A stretch of DNA of 49,181 nucleotides from Arthrobacter wenxiniae (GTDB lineage Bacteria; Actinomycetota; Actinomycetes; Actinomycetales; Micrococcaceae): the NCBI RefSeq assembly GCF_013376105.1, contig NZ_JAAMFM010000032.1, positions 1 through 49,181 of the forward strand, given 5' to 3'. The notes below the pieces were generated by a model. It was not told the DNA's origin and searched no databases. It saw only the letters and a program-made list of their open reading frames with translations. The translations under genes were made by a program, and so were the position numbers. Positions 30,111-38,391 of the stretch are shown piece by piece; within the stretch, counting starts at the first letter, position 1, and every line of letters starts with the position of its first letter.

Positions 30111-33100
30111 GTGAAGCATCTGGGGAGATCTCTGTTCACCAAGCCAGGATTCAGGAGGGCCGCGGCACTTTCCGCCGGCCTCCCGCTGCTCCTGGCCTCC
30201 GTGGGGGCGCTGCCGGCCACCGCCGGACCATCGCCGTCCACGGCATCCACCGTCCAGGCCAAAAGCCTTGACCCGCTCAACTACCAGGCCGGGCGCTACA
30301 TTGTGGTCCTGGCCGAAAAGCCCGCCGCCACCTACGACGGAGGCGTGACCGGGCTGCCCGCGACCAAGCCGGCCAAGGGGCGCAAGCTTGACGCCAACAA
30401 GCCCGAGGTGACGAAGTACCGGGCACACCTGCGGGGCAAGCAGGCCGCCGTGGCCAAGTCGGAAAACGTCAGGATCAACCGGCAATACACCACCGCCCTC
30501 AACGGCTTCTCGGCAACCCTTTCCGCGGACCAGGCCCTCAGCCTGGCCAAGGACCCGGGCGTGCTGATGGTTGCCCCCGACACCGAAAACGCCCCCGACT
30601 ACTCGACCACCGACTTCCTGGGCCTGAGCGGCGCGAACGGCACCTGGAACACGGCCTTTGGCGGCCAGGAAAAGGCCGGCAAGGGCGTGGTGGTCGGCGT
30701 GATCGACTCGGGGTACACGCCGTCGAGCGCGTTCTTCGCCGGGGAGGCGGTCAAGCCCCTGACGGGTGAGCCGCAGGTGGGCGTCCCCTACCGCACCCCC
30801 GACGGCAAGATCGCCATGCTGAAGGCCGACGGCGAGACTTTCGTTGGCGACTGCCAGCCGGGTGTGGGCACCGGCGCCGCCTTTGACGGCTCCGCCTGCA
30901 ACTCCAAGGTCCTGAGCGCCCGCTACTACGCGGACGACTTCCTGAAGTACGTGGCACCTGAACACCGGGCACCGCAGGAACTGCTTTCCCCCGTCGATGT
31001 GGGCAGCCACGGCACCCACACCGCCAGCACCGCGGCAGGCAACCCCAACATCCACGCCACCATCGGCGCCAGGGACATGGGCACCACCAGTGGAATTGCC
31101 CCGGCAGCGAAGCTGTCCATCTACAAGATCTGCTGGGAGGACGACGACCCCAGCACGGGCGGCTGCTACACCTCCGCGTCCGTGGCCGCGATCGACCAGG
31201 CCATCCTGGACGGCGTCGACGTGCTCAACTACTCCATCTCCGGCAGCACGTCCACCACCACGGACCCGGTGGCGCTGTCCTTCCTGTCCGCCGCCTCCGC
31301 CGGCGTCTTTGTTGCGGCGTCCGCCGGAAACTCGGGCCCCACGGCCGGCACGGTCAACCACGGCGCCCCGTGGCTGACCACGGTGGCGGCCACCACGTTC
31401 AGCTCCGAACTGCAGGGAACCGCTGAATTCTCCGACGGCACCAAGTTCCGCGGCGCCAGCATGATGGACCATGAGGTCCCGGCCAGCCACGTGGTCCTCG
31501 CCGCGGACGCGGCGGCGGCCGGCGCCGCAACACCGCAACTGTGCGGGCCCAACTCGCTGGACGCCGCCAGGGCCACCGGCAAGGTGGTGGTCTGTGACCG
31601 CGGAGTCTTTGACCGGGTCGCCAAGAGTGCCGAAGTGAAGCGTGCCGGAGGCGTCGGCATGATCCTTGTCAACATCACCCCCGGTTCCGAGGACCTGGAC
31701 CTCCACTCGGTGCCCACCGTCCACGTGAACCCGCCGGCCAGTCAGGCGATCAAGGACAAGGTCAAGGCCAACCCGGACATCCTGGTGGCACTGGCCAACA
31801 CGGACACCACGGGCCTGCCCGTTGAGCCGCAGCCGCAGATGGCCGGCTTCTCCTCCAGGGGGCCGCTCACGGCCACGGACTCCGACCTGCTCAAGCCCGA
31901 CGTCGCCGCGCCGGGCGTGGGCGTACTGGCCGGCGTCTCGCCCATCGGTTCCGGCGGCGACCAGTTCGGCATGATGTCGGGGACGTCCATGGCGTCCCCG
32001 CACGTCGCCGGCTTTGGCGCCCTCATCCTCTCCCAGCACCCCACGTGGTCCCCCGCCACGGTCAAGTCGGCCCTGATGACCACCGCCACCGACGTGGTGA
32101 ATGCCGACGGCACCAGGAACACCGACGTCTTCGCCACGGGCGCCGGCCAGGTGGCAGTTGCCAAGGTGCTTGACCCGGGCCTGGTCTACGACGCCGGCAC
32201 CAACGACTACCTGCGGTTCATCCAGGGAACCGGCCTGGACCTGGGCATTGCGGGGCTGGGGAGCACCGCCGCCCGGGACATGAACCTGGCCTCGTTTGCG
32301 GTGGGCAGCCTGGCCGGCAAGGTCACCGTCACCCGCACCGTCACGGCGCTGACCCCGGGCCTGTACCGGGCCACCGCCAACGTGCCCGGCGTGGACGTCA
32401 AGGTCACCCCGTCGGTGCTGAACTTTGCCAAGGCGGGCCAGCAGCGCACCTTCAAGGTCACCTTTGAAAACGCCACGGCACCGCTGGGCGCGTTCGCCAT
32501 GGGAAGCCTGGTGTGGGAGGGCGCCGGCAAGACCGTCGCTTCCCCCGTCGCCGTCCGGCCGCTGCCCGTCATCGTGGCCAAGGAGGCGTCGTTCACATCC
32601 AAGGGTGGGAGCGGCACCGGGAAGATCCCGGTGGTGTCCGGCTCCGATTCGCCCATCGCGGTGGCGCTGGACGGCCTGTCCAAGGCTGATTCCTCGGCCA
32701 TCTCCCTGGTGCCGGGGCCGCTGGCGGTGACGACGGACAAGTCGAACTTCCTCAAGACCGTCACGGTCCCGGCCGGGGCCAAGCTGGCGAAGTTCTCCGT
32801 CATCTCCTCGGACCCGACGGCGGATTACGACATGGTGGTCTTCAACCCCGCCGGGTCCTACTACGACGTCCGTACCGGCTCCTCCAGCGAAACCCTGTCG
32901 CTGGCCAGCCCGGCGCCCGGCACGTACACGATTCTCGCGAACCTGTACTCGAGCACGGGCGGGACGGCCGTGAAGGCCACCGTTGACGCGGCCGTGCTCG
33001 GCGCCAACGCGGGCAACGCGACGGTCACACCCAACCCCCTGAGGCTGGCCAACGGAAAGTCGGGTTCGGTCGTCCTCAACTGGACCGGCCTGGAAACCGG

Positions 33101-33281
33101 CTCCTACATTGGGCGCGTCTCGTTCGGTGGCGCCGGGACCGAGACGTTCGTTTCGGTCATCGTCTCGCCGGACGGCACCGCGGTGGCACCGGGCGGCGTC
33201 AAGTCAACCGGCAAGCCGAAGAAAAAGGACCAGCCGCTGGTGCTGCCGGGCCGGGCCGTCCACCCGGACTTGAAGCTCTAG
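30111..33281 (+). CDS. secreted S8 subtilisin-like serine protease with I9 propeptide and PA domain
   Basis: 1056 residues. A Sec-type signal peptide (basic start, AALSAGLPLLLASVGAL, cleavage near TAG-PSP) is followed by an inhibitor-I9-like prodomain. The peptidase S8 domain has an intact triad: Asp199 (VIDSGYTP), His300 (GSHGTHTAS) and Ser626 (GTSMASPHVAG). A PA domain (about 470-560, VVVCDRGVFDRVAKSAEVKRAGG split by short linkers) interrupts it, as in lactocepin/cucumisin-type subtilases. Fn3-like and beta-sandwich regions follow, then a basic Lys/Pro tail without an LPXTG anchor. The start is GTG at 30111 (GAAAGG 12-13 nt upstream); upstream extensions lack the signal-peptide context. It converges on the SSI-like lipoprotein gene. 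Confidence 0.93.
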   Translation: MKHLGRSLFTKPGFRRAAALSAGLPLLLASVGALPATAGPSPSTASTVQAKSLDPLNYQAGRYIVVLAEKPAATYDGGVTGLPATKPAKGRKLDANKPEVTKYRAHLRGKQAAVAKSENVRINRQYTTALNGFSATLSADQALSLAKDPGVLMVAPDTENAPDYSTTDFLGLSGANGTWNTAFGGQEKAGKGVVVGVIDSGYTPSSAFFAGEAVKPLTGEPQVGVPYRTPDGKIAMLKADGETFVGDCQPGVGTGAAFDGSACNSKVLSARYYADDFLKYVAPEHRAPQELLSPVDVGSHGTHTASTAAGNPNIHATIGARDMGTTSGIAPAAKLSIYKICWEDDDPSTGGCYTSASVAAIDQAILDGVDVLNYSISGSTSTTTDPVALSFLSAASAGVFVAASAGNSGPTAGTVNHGAPWLTTVAATTFSSELQGTAEFSDGTKFRGASMMDHEVPASHVVLAADAAAAGAATPQLCGPNSLDAARATGKVVVCDRGVFDRVAKSAEVKRAGGVGMILVNITPGSEDLDLHSVPTVHVNPPASQAIKDKVKANPDILVALANTDTTGLPVEPQPQMAGFSSRGPLTATDSDLLKPDVAAPGVGVLAGVSPIGSGGDQFGMMSGTSMASPHVAGFGALILSQHPTWSPATVKSALMTTATDVVNADGTRNTDVFATGAGQVAVAKVLDPGLVYDAGTNDYLRFIQGTGLDLGIAGLGSTAARDMNLASFAVGSLAGKVTVTRTVTALTPGLYRATANVPGVDVKVTPSVLNFAKAGQQRTFKVTFENATAPLGAFAMGSLVWEGAGKTVASPVAVRPLPVIVAKEASFTSKGGSGTGKIPVVSGSDSPIAVALDGLSKADSSAISLVPGPLAVTTDKSNFLKTVTVPAGAKLAKFSVISSDPTADYDMVVFNPAGSYYDVRTGSSSETLSLASPAPGTYTILANLYSSTGGTAVKATVDAAVLGANAGNATVTPNPLRLANGKSGSVVLNWTGLETGSYIGRVSFGGAGTETFVSVIVSPDGTAVAPGGVKSTGKPKKKDQPLVLPGRAVHPDLKL

Positions 33282-33336
33282 GCGTCAGGCGGCAACCACC
33301 CCCTGTGTGCCGGAAGCTGCACCGCCATCGGTCATA

Positions 33337-33376
33337 AAAGGCCGTTGTGCGGGCAGTTTCTGGCACACGGTCCTTT
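33337..33376. terminator. imperfect hairpin between the protease and SSI-like lipoprotein genes
   Basis: AAAGGCCGTTGTGC (33337-33350) pairs with GCACACGGTCCTTT (33363-33376) over about 13 bp with two single-base bulges. A/T ends on both sides suit a bidirectional terminator in the convergent gap. Confidence 0.5.
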
Positions 33377-33422
33377 AACCGGCGGTTCGGGCGTGCAGCT
33401 GCGGGCCGTCACCTGCTGACGC

Positions 33423-34028
33423 CTATGTTGCGCCGGTGCCGCCGGCGACGGCGCCAAACAAGGGCGCGAGGGCCTGCCAGCGGGCTGTCTCACAGCTGTC
33501 GGTCCGCTTGAACGTCGCCGCCACCGGGCGTCCCTGGAATACGCCGGAAACCGCCGCAACCTGCGGGCCGCTGTAGACGTCGCTGCACATCCGGGGCGGG
33601 CCCGGAACGGGGAAGAAGATGCTGCTGCCGTAGCGTTCCAGCGCGGCCATCGCGGCCGCCGGGTCCGGAACCGTCGAACCGGGCCCGGGCACCGGGCCCG
33701 TCGCAACCAGGCGGTACTTCAGCGCCTGCGCGCCCGGGGAAGGTGTCACGGTGATGGACAGCTCCGTCCGGGCGCTGGAAGGTGTTGGGGCCGTTGACGG
33801 TTCCGGGCCGCCCGGCTGGACGGGACTGCTGCTGGACGGGGCCGTGCCTGCTCCCTCGGACGGTGGCGCTGGGTTGCTGGTGGGGCGCCGCTGCGCCTGG
33901 CCCGCCGTGCCCTGGCCCGCCGGCGCCGGCGGCACGGGCGCACACGCCGACACCGCCACCAGCAAGGCGGCGCAGGCGGCAGCGGCGGCGCCGTGCGCCA
34001 CAGAGGCCCCTAACCGTCCCAGCTGCAC
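33423..34028 (-). CDS. lipoprotein with a subtilisin-inhibitor-like (SSI) domain
   Basis: About 201 residues. The signal sequence ends in a lipobox (AVSAC, lipidated Cys29), then a Pro/Ser/Thr-rich linker (30-87) and a C-terminal domain (88-195) that aligns with Streptomyces subtilisin inhibitor. Matches are the first strand ELSITV, PDPAAAMAALE for HPAAGSACADL, RMCSDVYSGP for MCPMVYDP, GVFQGRPV for GVWQGKRV and DSCE for NECE. The reactive-loop disulfide is kept (Cys148-Cys179), but both cysteines of the other SSI disulfide are absent (region 109-110 and Met127). Predicted P1 is Asp150, where SSI has Met. The start is uncertain: GTG at 34028 (AAGGAGG only 2 nt away) or GTG at 34001. It converges on a secreted subtilase gene, a likely partner. 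Confidence 0.75.
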   Translation of the reverse strand: MQLGRLGASVAHGAAAAACAALLVAVSACAPVPPAPAGQGTAGQAQRRPTSNPAPPSEGAGTAPSSSSPVQPGGPEPSTAPTPSSARTELSITVTPSPGAQALKYRLVATGPVPGPGSTVPDPAAAMAALERYGSSIFFPVPGPPRMCSDVYSGPQVAAVSGVFQGRPVAATFKRTDSCETARWQALAPLFGAVAGGTGAT

Positions 34029-34136
34029 CGCCTCCTTGCATTGCTGCCATGCTAGCCCACCGACATGTGGTCCCGCTGCGGGCATTGCGGGGGTGAAGTT
34101 GGTAACGTCACAAACAAGACGAGAGGAACCCCTTCC

Positions 34137-35822
34137 ATGACCATCCCCCCAGCACCCTCGACCCACCCGGACGCCGGCTGGTGGCGCCAGGCCGCCGTCT
34201 ACCAGATCTACCCGCGCAGCTTTTCGGACGCCAACGGCGACGGCATGGGCGACCTTCCCGGGGTCACGGCCCGCATGGGGTACCTCGCCGCGCTGGGCAT
34301 CGACGCAGTCTGGCTGAGCCCCTTCTACCCCTCGGCGCTGGCCGACGGCGGGTACGACGTCGACGACTACCGCAACGTCGACCCGCGCCTGGGCACCCTG
34401 GCCGACTTTGACGCCATGGTGGCCGCCGCGCACGACGCCGGCATCCGGGTCATCGTGGACGTGGTCCCCAACCACAGTTCCAACCGCCACGAATGGTTCA
34501 AGGCGGCCCTCGCCTCCGCGCCGGGCTCCCCCGAACGCGCCCGCTACCACTTCCTTGACGGGCTGGGGCGCCACGGCGAGCTGCCGCCGTCGGACTGGCC
34601 CTCCCACTTTGGCGGCGCAGCCTGGACGCGGGTGGTGGAGCAGTCGGGCCCGAATGCCGGCAGGCCGGGCCAGTGGTACCTGCACCTGTTCGCCACCGAG
34701 CAGCCCGACTTCAACTGGGACCACCCGGAGGTCCGCGAGGACTTCCACACGACGCTGCGCTTCTGGGCGGACCGCGGCGTCGACGGCTTCCGCGTGGACG
34801 TCGCCCACGGCCTGGCGAAGGACATGACCCTGCCGCTGCGTTCCAAGAAGGTGCTGGACATTTTGGTGGACGACGGCTCGGACCCGCTTTTTGACCGCGA
34901 CGAGGTGCACGAGATCTTCGCCGGCTGGCGCGACGTCCTCAACGAGTACGATCCCCCCAAGGCCGCCGTGGCCGAGGCCTGGGTGCCGTTCACCAGCCGG
35001 CGGCTGAAGTACGCCCGTCCCACGGAGCTGGGCCAGGCCTTCAACTTCGACCTCCTGCAGGCGCCGTTCGACGCGGCCGGATTCCGGGCCATCGCCGAGA
35101 AGTGCCTCGTGGAGGCGGAGGCGTCCGGGGCGTCCTCGACCTGGGTGTTCTCCAACCACGACGTCGTCCGCCACGCCTCCCGCTATTCCCTGCCTGACGG
35201 CAGCACTCTGGAAGACCTGGCGGCCTGGCTGCTGGCCGGCGGCGCCACTCCGCCCACCGACAGGGAGCGCGGGCTGCGCCGGGCCCGGGCGGCAACGCTG
35301 TTCATGCTGGGCCTGCCGGGCTCGGCTTACCTGTACCAGGGCGAGGAGCTGGGGCTCTTCGAGGTCGCGGACCTGCCGGAGGCCTCGCTGCAGGACCCCA
35401 CCTGGTTCCGCACGCAGCACTCGGTGAAGGGTCGCGACGGCTGCCGCGTGCCGCTGCCCTGGCTGTCCGACGCCGCGGACTTTGGCTTTGGGGGCTCCCC
35501 CTGGCTCCCGCAGCCGGACTGGTTTGCCGGCCACGCGGCGGACGTGCAGGACGGCGTGGAGGGCTCCACGCTGGAGATGTACCGGGCGGCGCTGGGCTGG
35601 CGGCGCAAGCTCCAGGCGGAGGAGTCGCTGCAGTGGCTGGACGCTGCCGCACCGGCGGTGGTCCACTACAGGCGCCCCAACGGCTGGGAGGTGCTGAGCA
35701 ACTTTGGCGGCGCGCCCGCCATGGTCCCGTCCGGCGTCGACCTTTCCAAGGTGGTGCTCAGCTCCGGCGAGCCGGCGCGCGGCGCCATCCCAGGGGAAAC
35801 CACCCTCTGGCTCGCCCCCTAA
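34137..35822 (+). CDS. GH13 alpha-glucosidase-type enzyme
   Basis: 561-residue GH13 enzyme, probably an exo-acting alpha-glucosidase (oligo-1,6-glucosidase/maltase group). It starts WWRQAAVYQIYPRSFSD. Conserved regions: DVVPNHSS, GFRVDVAHG (nucleophile Asp221), AVAEAW (acid/base Glu280) and FSNHDVVRHAS (Asp342). The residue after the nucleophile is Val and the C-terminus is a short beta domain. There is no signal peptide, so it is cytoplasmic. The ATG has AGAGGAA 7 nt upstream. It is divergent from the SSI-like lipoprotein gene, sharing a promoter region of about 100 bp. No sugar ABC transporter is adjacent. Confidence 0.94.
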   Translation: MTIPPAPSTHPDAGWWRQAAVYQIYPRSFSDANGDGMGDLPGVTARMGYLAALGIDAVWLSPFYPSALADGGYDVDDYRNVDPRLGTLADFDAMVAAAHDAGIRVIVDVVPNHSSNRHEWFKAALASAPGSPERARYHFLDGLGRHGELPPSDWPSHFGGAAWTRVVEQSGPNAGRPGQWYLHLFATEQPDFNWDHPEVREDFHTTLRFWADRGVDGFRVDVAHGLAKDMTLPLRSKKVLDILVDDGSDPLFDRDEVHEIFAGWRDVLNEYDPPKAAVAEAWVPFTSRRLKYARPTELGQAFNFDLLQAPFDAAGFRAIAEKCLVEAEASGASSTWVFSNHDVVRHASRYSLPDGSTLEDLAAWLLAGGATPPTDRERGLRRARAATLFMLGLPGSAYLYQGEELGLFEVADLPEASLQDPTWFRTQHSVKGRDGCRVPLPWLSDAADFGFGGSPWLPQPDWFAGHAADVQDGVEGSTLEMYRAALGWRRKLQAEESLQWLDAAAPAVVHYRRPNGWEVLSNFGGAPAMVPSGVDLSKVVLSSGEPARGAIPGETTLWLAP

Positions 35823-35824
35823 AA

Positions 35825-35886
35825 CCGACGCTCGGTTGCAACCGGGGCGATTTTTCCAAACCCCCGGTTGCAACCGGGGCGATTTT
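35825..35886. repeat. two tandem copies of a short repeat, left flank of the DUF559 gene
   Basis: CGGTTGCAACCGGGGCGATTTT occurs at 35833-35854 and 35865-35886; the core CGGTTGCAACCG is a perfect 12-bp palindrome. Related copies lie in the opposite orientation at 37017-37066. Confidence 0.85.
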
Positions 35887-35983
35887 GTTGAACGCTTCCG
35901 CACCGTCATCAGGCGCCCGTGACACCGTTGCGCCGGATTGCTCAAGCCTGTGGATAACTTTAACGACTCCACGGCACGGCGGA

Positions 35984-35989
35984 CATAAT
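35984..35989 (+). promoter_or_regulatory. -10 box of leaderless promoter for the DUF559 gene
   Basis: CATAAT ends 6 nt before the second of two adjacent ATGs (35996), placing transcription start on it; this favours 35996 over 35993. Confidence 0.55.
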
Positions 35990-35995
35990 GTAATG

Positions 35996-36946
35996 ATGGA
36001 CACGCCAAGCGAACCCCGGCTCCCCCACATGCCGTTCACACTCGATGAGGCCCAATCGTTGGGAGTCACCCGGGACCGGCTCAGGGGATCGAACTTCGCG
36101 GGCTCCGGATACGGGCTCTATCGGCCGGCGGCATGGGAATTCACGCTCTCCGAGGCGGCCAGGGCGCTGTGCGCAGCCACGCCGGGCGCCTGGATTTCCC
36201 ACACGACAGCGGCCCAACTACACGGACTCATTCTGCCGCCTTGGCTACAGCATGAGACGGAACTGCACGTGAGCAAACCCCGGAAACTGCCAGAAACCCG
36301 CCGCAAGGGCATCACGGGCCACACGCTTCTGGCCTTCGATGACGAGGTCGAGGCAGTTGATGGACTGCGGATCAGCACCCGTGCCCGCACCTGGCTGGAT
36401 ATGGCCCGCATCCTACCCCTGCCCAACCTGGTGTGCATGAGCGACCAGCTCATCCGCATCCCCCGCACCGTCTTTGAGGGGCGCGGGGAACCTTACACCA
36501 CAACAGTGTCGCTGGGCTCCATGATGGCAAGGCACAAGAATTTGCAGGGGATTGTCCGGGCCAGGGAGGCGTTGGGGCTGATGCGGGTGGGCTCCGATTC
36601 CGGCCCGGAGACGCTGCTGCGCCTGGCCATGCTCGATGCCGGCCTGCCTGAGCCAGGGTTGCAGCTTTCCCTGTGGCCGACGCCCAACGCACCGTCCGCC
36701 GACCTCGGCTACCGGAGGCGGCGGATCGCCATCCAGTACGACGGCCGCACCCACGATGATCCCTTCCAGGCCAAGAGTGACAGGCGCCGGGATGACGCGT
36801 TCCGCAAGGCCGGCTGGACAGTCCTCGTATTCAACAGCGAAGACCTCGCCGAAGGCTACGACGGTGCCGTCCGGAGGATTAAGGCGGCCCTGCGCCACGC
36901 CTGGACAGACCCTTCCGTCGTTGCGGGTTTCGCCACAGGCAGCTGA
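35996..36946 (+). CDS. AbiEi-like/DUF559 (Vsr-fold) domain protein
   Basis: 316 residues with an N-terminal region resembling AbiEi-type antitoxin/winged-helix proteins (FTLDEAQSLGVTRDRL; YGLYRPAAWE; LCAATPGAWISHTTAAQLHGL). The C-terminal DUF559 domain of the PD-(D/E)XK nuclease fold spans about 225-300 (SADLGYRRRRIAIQYDG; RRRDDAFRKAGWTVLVF). The core acidic Asp236 is present, but the second acidic position, normally Glu in VAxEYDG, is Gln247, so nuclease activity is doubtful. No AbiEii toxin gene is adjacent. Families like this are frequent orphans in Micrococcaceae. It is bracketed by inverted copies of a short repeat and has its own leaderless promoter and terminator, so it behaves as a self-contained single-gene unit. 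Confidence 0.8.
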   Translation: MDTPSEPRLPHMPFTLDEAQSLGVTRDRLRGSNFAGSGYGLYRPAAWEFTLSEAARALCAATPGAWISHTTAAQLHGLILPPWLQHETELHVSKPRKLPETRRKGITGHTLLAFDDEVEAVDGLRISTRARTWLDMARILPLPNLVCMSDQLIRIPRTVFEGRGEPYTTTVSLGSMMARHKNLQGIVRAREALGLMRVGSDSGPETLLRLAMLDAGLPEPGLQLSLWPTPNAPSADLGYRRRRIAIQYDGRTHDDPFQAKSDRRRDDAFRKAGWTVLVFNSEDLAEGYDGAVRRIKAALRHAWTDPSVVAGFATGS

Positions 36947-36961
36947 ACTGGTCTCCCACCG

Positions 36962-37010
36962 AAAAGGGCGGACGCCCCGCACAAGAATGTGGGGAGCGTC
37001 CGCCCTTTTT
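36962..37010 (+). terminator. Rho-independent terminator of the DUF559 gene
   Basis: AAAAGGGCGGACGCCCCGCAC pairs with GTGGGGAGCGTCCGCCCTTTT with a few mismatches near the loop, followed by a run of T. It starts 15 nt after the stop. Confidence 0.8.
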
Positions 37011-37016
37011 GCCCCA

Positions 37017-37066
37017 TTGGCAACCGAGCGCTGGAGAAAAGTGCCCCGCTTGCAACCGAGCGTTGG
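37017..37066. repeat. inverted copies of the repeat, right flank of the DUF559 gene
   Basis: TTGGCAACCGAGCGCTGG (37017-37034) and a 30-bp copy ending TTGCAACCGAGCGTTGG (37037-37066). The latter matches the reverse complement of the left-flank copy at 35825-35854 at about 25 of 30 bases. It ends 3 bp before the ino1 stop codon. Confidence 0.75.
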
Positions 37067-37068
37067 TA

Positions 37069-38154
37069 TTAGCGCTCGATGTCACCGCGGATGAAGGCTT
37101 CGACCAGCTCGTGCGCTTCGTCGTCGGGGTGCTGAACCGGCGGGGACTTCATGAAGTAGCTGGCGGCCGAGAGTATGGGGCCGCCGATCCCGCGGTCCAG
37201 GGCGATCTTGGCGGCGCGGATCGCGTCGATGATCACGCCGGCGGAGTTCGGTGAATCCCACACTTCCAGCTTGTATTCCAGCGACACCGGGGCGTCGCCG
37301 AAGTTGCGGCCTTCCAGGCGGACGAAGGCCCACTTGCGGTCGTCCAGCCAGGCGACGTAGTCGGACGGGCCGATGTGGACGTCGTTGGCGGTCAGCACGG
37401 CGGAGGTGTTGGACGTGACTGCCTGGGTCTTGGAGATCTTCTTGGATTCGAGGCGGTCGCGCTCCAGCATGTTCTTGAAGTCCATGTTGCCGCCCACGTT
37501 CAGCTGGTAGGTGCGGTCCAGGATGACGCCGCGGTCCTCGAACAGCTTCGCCATGACGCGGTGGGTGATGGTGGCGCCCAGCTGGCTCTTGATGTCGTCG
37601 CCGATGATCGGCACGCCGGCTTCAGTGAACTTGTCGGCCCACTCCTTGGTCCCGGCAATGAACACCGGCAGGGCGTTGACGAAGGCCACCCCGGCGTCGA
37701 TGGCGCACTGGGCGTAGAACTTGGCGGCCGCGTCGGAGCCGACGGGCAGGTAGCAGACCAGGACGTCGACCTTGGCGTCCTTGAGGGTTGCCACGACGTC
37801 CACGGCTTCGGCGTCGGACTCCACGATGGTCTCGCGGTAGTACTTGCCGAGCCCGTCCAGGGTGTGTCCGCGCAGAACCGGGACGTCCAGCTTGGGCACG
37901 TCGGCGAGCTTGAGGGTGTTGTTCTCGCTGGCGCCGATGGCCTCGGAGAGGTCAAGCCCGACCTTCTTGCTGTCCACGTCGAACGCGGCGGCGAACGTCA
38001 CGTCATTGACGTGGTACGGGCCGAACTCGACATGCATCAGGCCCGGCACCTTCACGGACGGGTCGGCATCCTGGTAGTAGTGCACGCCCTGGACCAGCGA
38101 CGAGGCACAGTTACCCACACCGACAATGGCAACCCGAATAGGATGATTGGACAC
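37069..38154 (-). CDS. ino1: inositol-3-phosphate synthase
   Basis: Converts glucose-6-phosphate to inositol 3-phosphate (NAD-dependent), feeding mycothiol and phosphatidylinositol synthesis. 361 residues, typical for the short actinobacterial form: NAD-binding [70 protein letters not shown] and the C-terminal [15 protein letters not shown]. The start is GTG at 38154 with AAAGGAG 5 nt upstream, one of the best ribosome binding sites in the window. A leader of about 130 nt may precede it. It pairs functionally with mshA. Confidence 0.97.
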   Translation of the reverse strand: MSNHPIRVAIVGVGNCASSLVQGVHYYQDADPSVKVPGLMHVEFGPYHVNDVTFAAAFDVDSKKVGLDLSEAIGASENNTLKLADVPKLDVPVLRGHTLDGLGKYYRETIVESDAEAVDVVATLKDAKVDVLVCYLPVGSDAAAKFYAQCAIDAGVAFVNALPVFIAGTKEWADKFTEAGVPIIGDDIKSQLGATITHRVMAKLFEDRGVILDRTYQLNVGGNMDFKNMLERDRLESKKISKTQAVTSNTSAVLTANDVHIGPSDYVAWLDDRKWAFVRLEGRNFGDAPVSLEYKLEVWDSPNSAGVIIDAIRAAKIALDRGIGGPILSAASYFMKSPPVQHPDDEAHELVEAFIRGDIER

Positions 38155-38294
38155 GGAACTCCTTTGTAAAAATTACTCCGGCCCGGACCCCCACTTCCAG
38201 GGTGATCTGTCGGCGCACGCCTTCATGACAAATGCATGCAGGCTGAGCGGACGGCTGGTCGAACCGGACCCGGCGCCCCAACGGCGCCCTAACC

Positions 38295-38300
38295 ATACTA
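38295..38300 (-). promoter_or_regulatory. possible -10 box of ino1
   Basis: TAGTAT on the minus strand in the otherwise GC-rich 237-bp gap between ino1 and the aldo/keto reductase gene. If real, the ino1 leader is about 135 nt. I see no other clear signal in that gap. Confidence 0.35.
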
Positions 38301-38391
38301 GCGAACACCGCCGGCCCCGGAATTGTTCCCTACGTCACGGAAACACCCGGAGCATTTTTGCCGGCGGCGGGTCCGGGGCGGGGCGGTTGGG

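Noticed and set aside
35633-35992. In-frame upstream extension of the DUF559 gene
   Set aside because: It would run through the GH13 gene and the repeats; the CATAAT box and ATG at 35996 give a better start.
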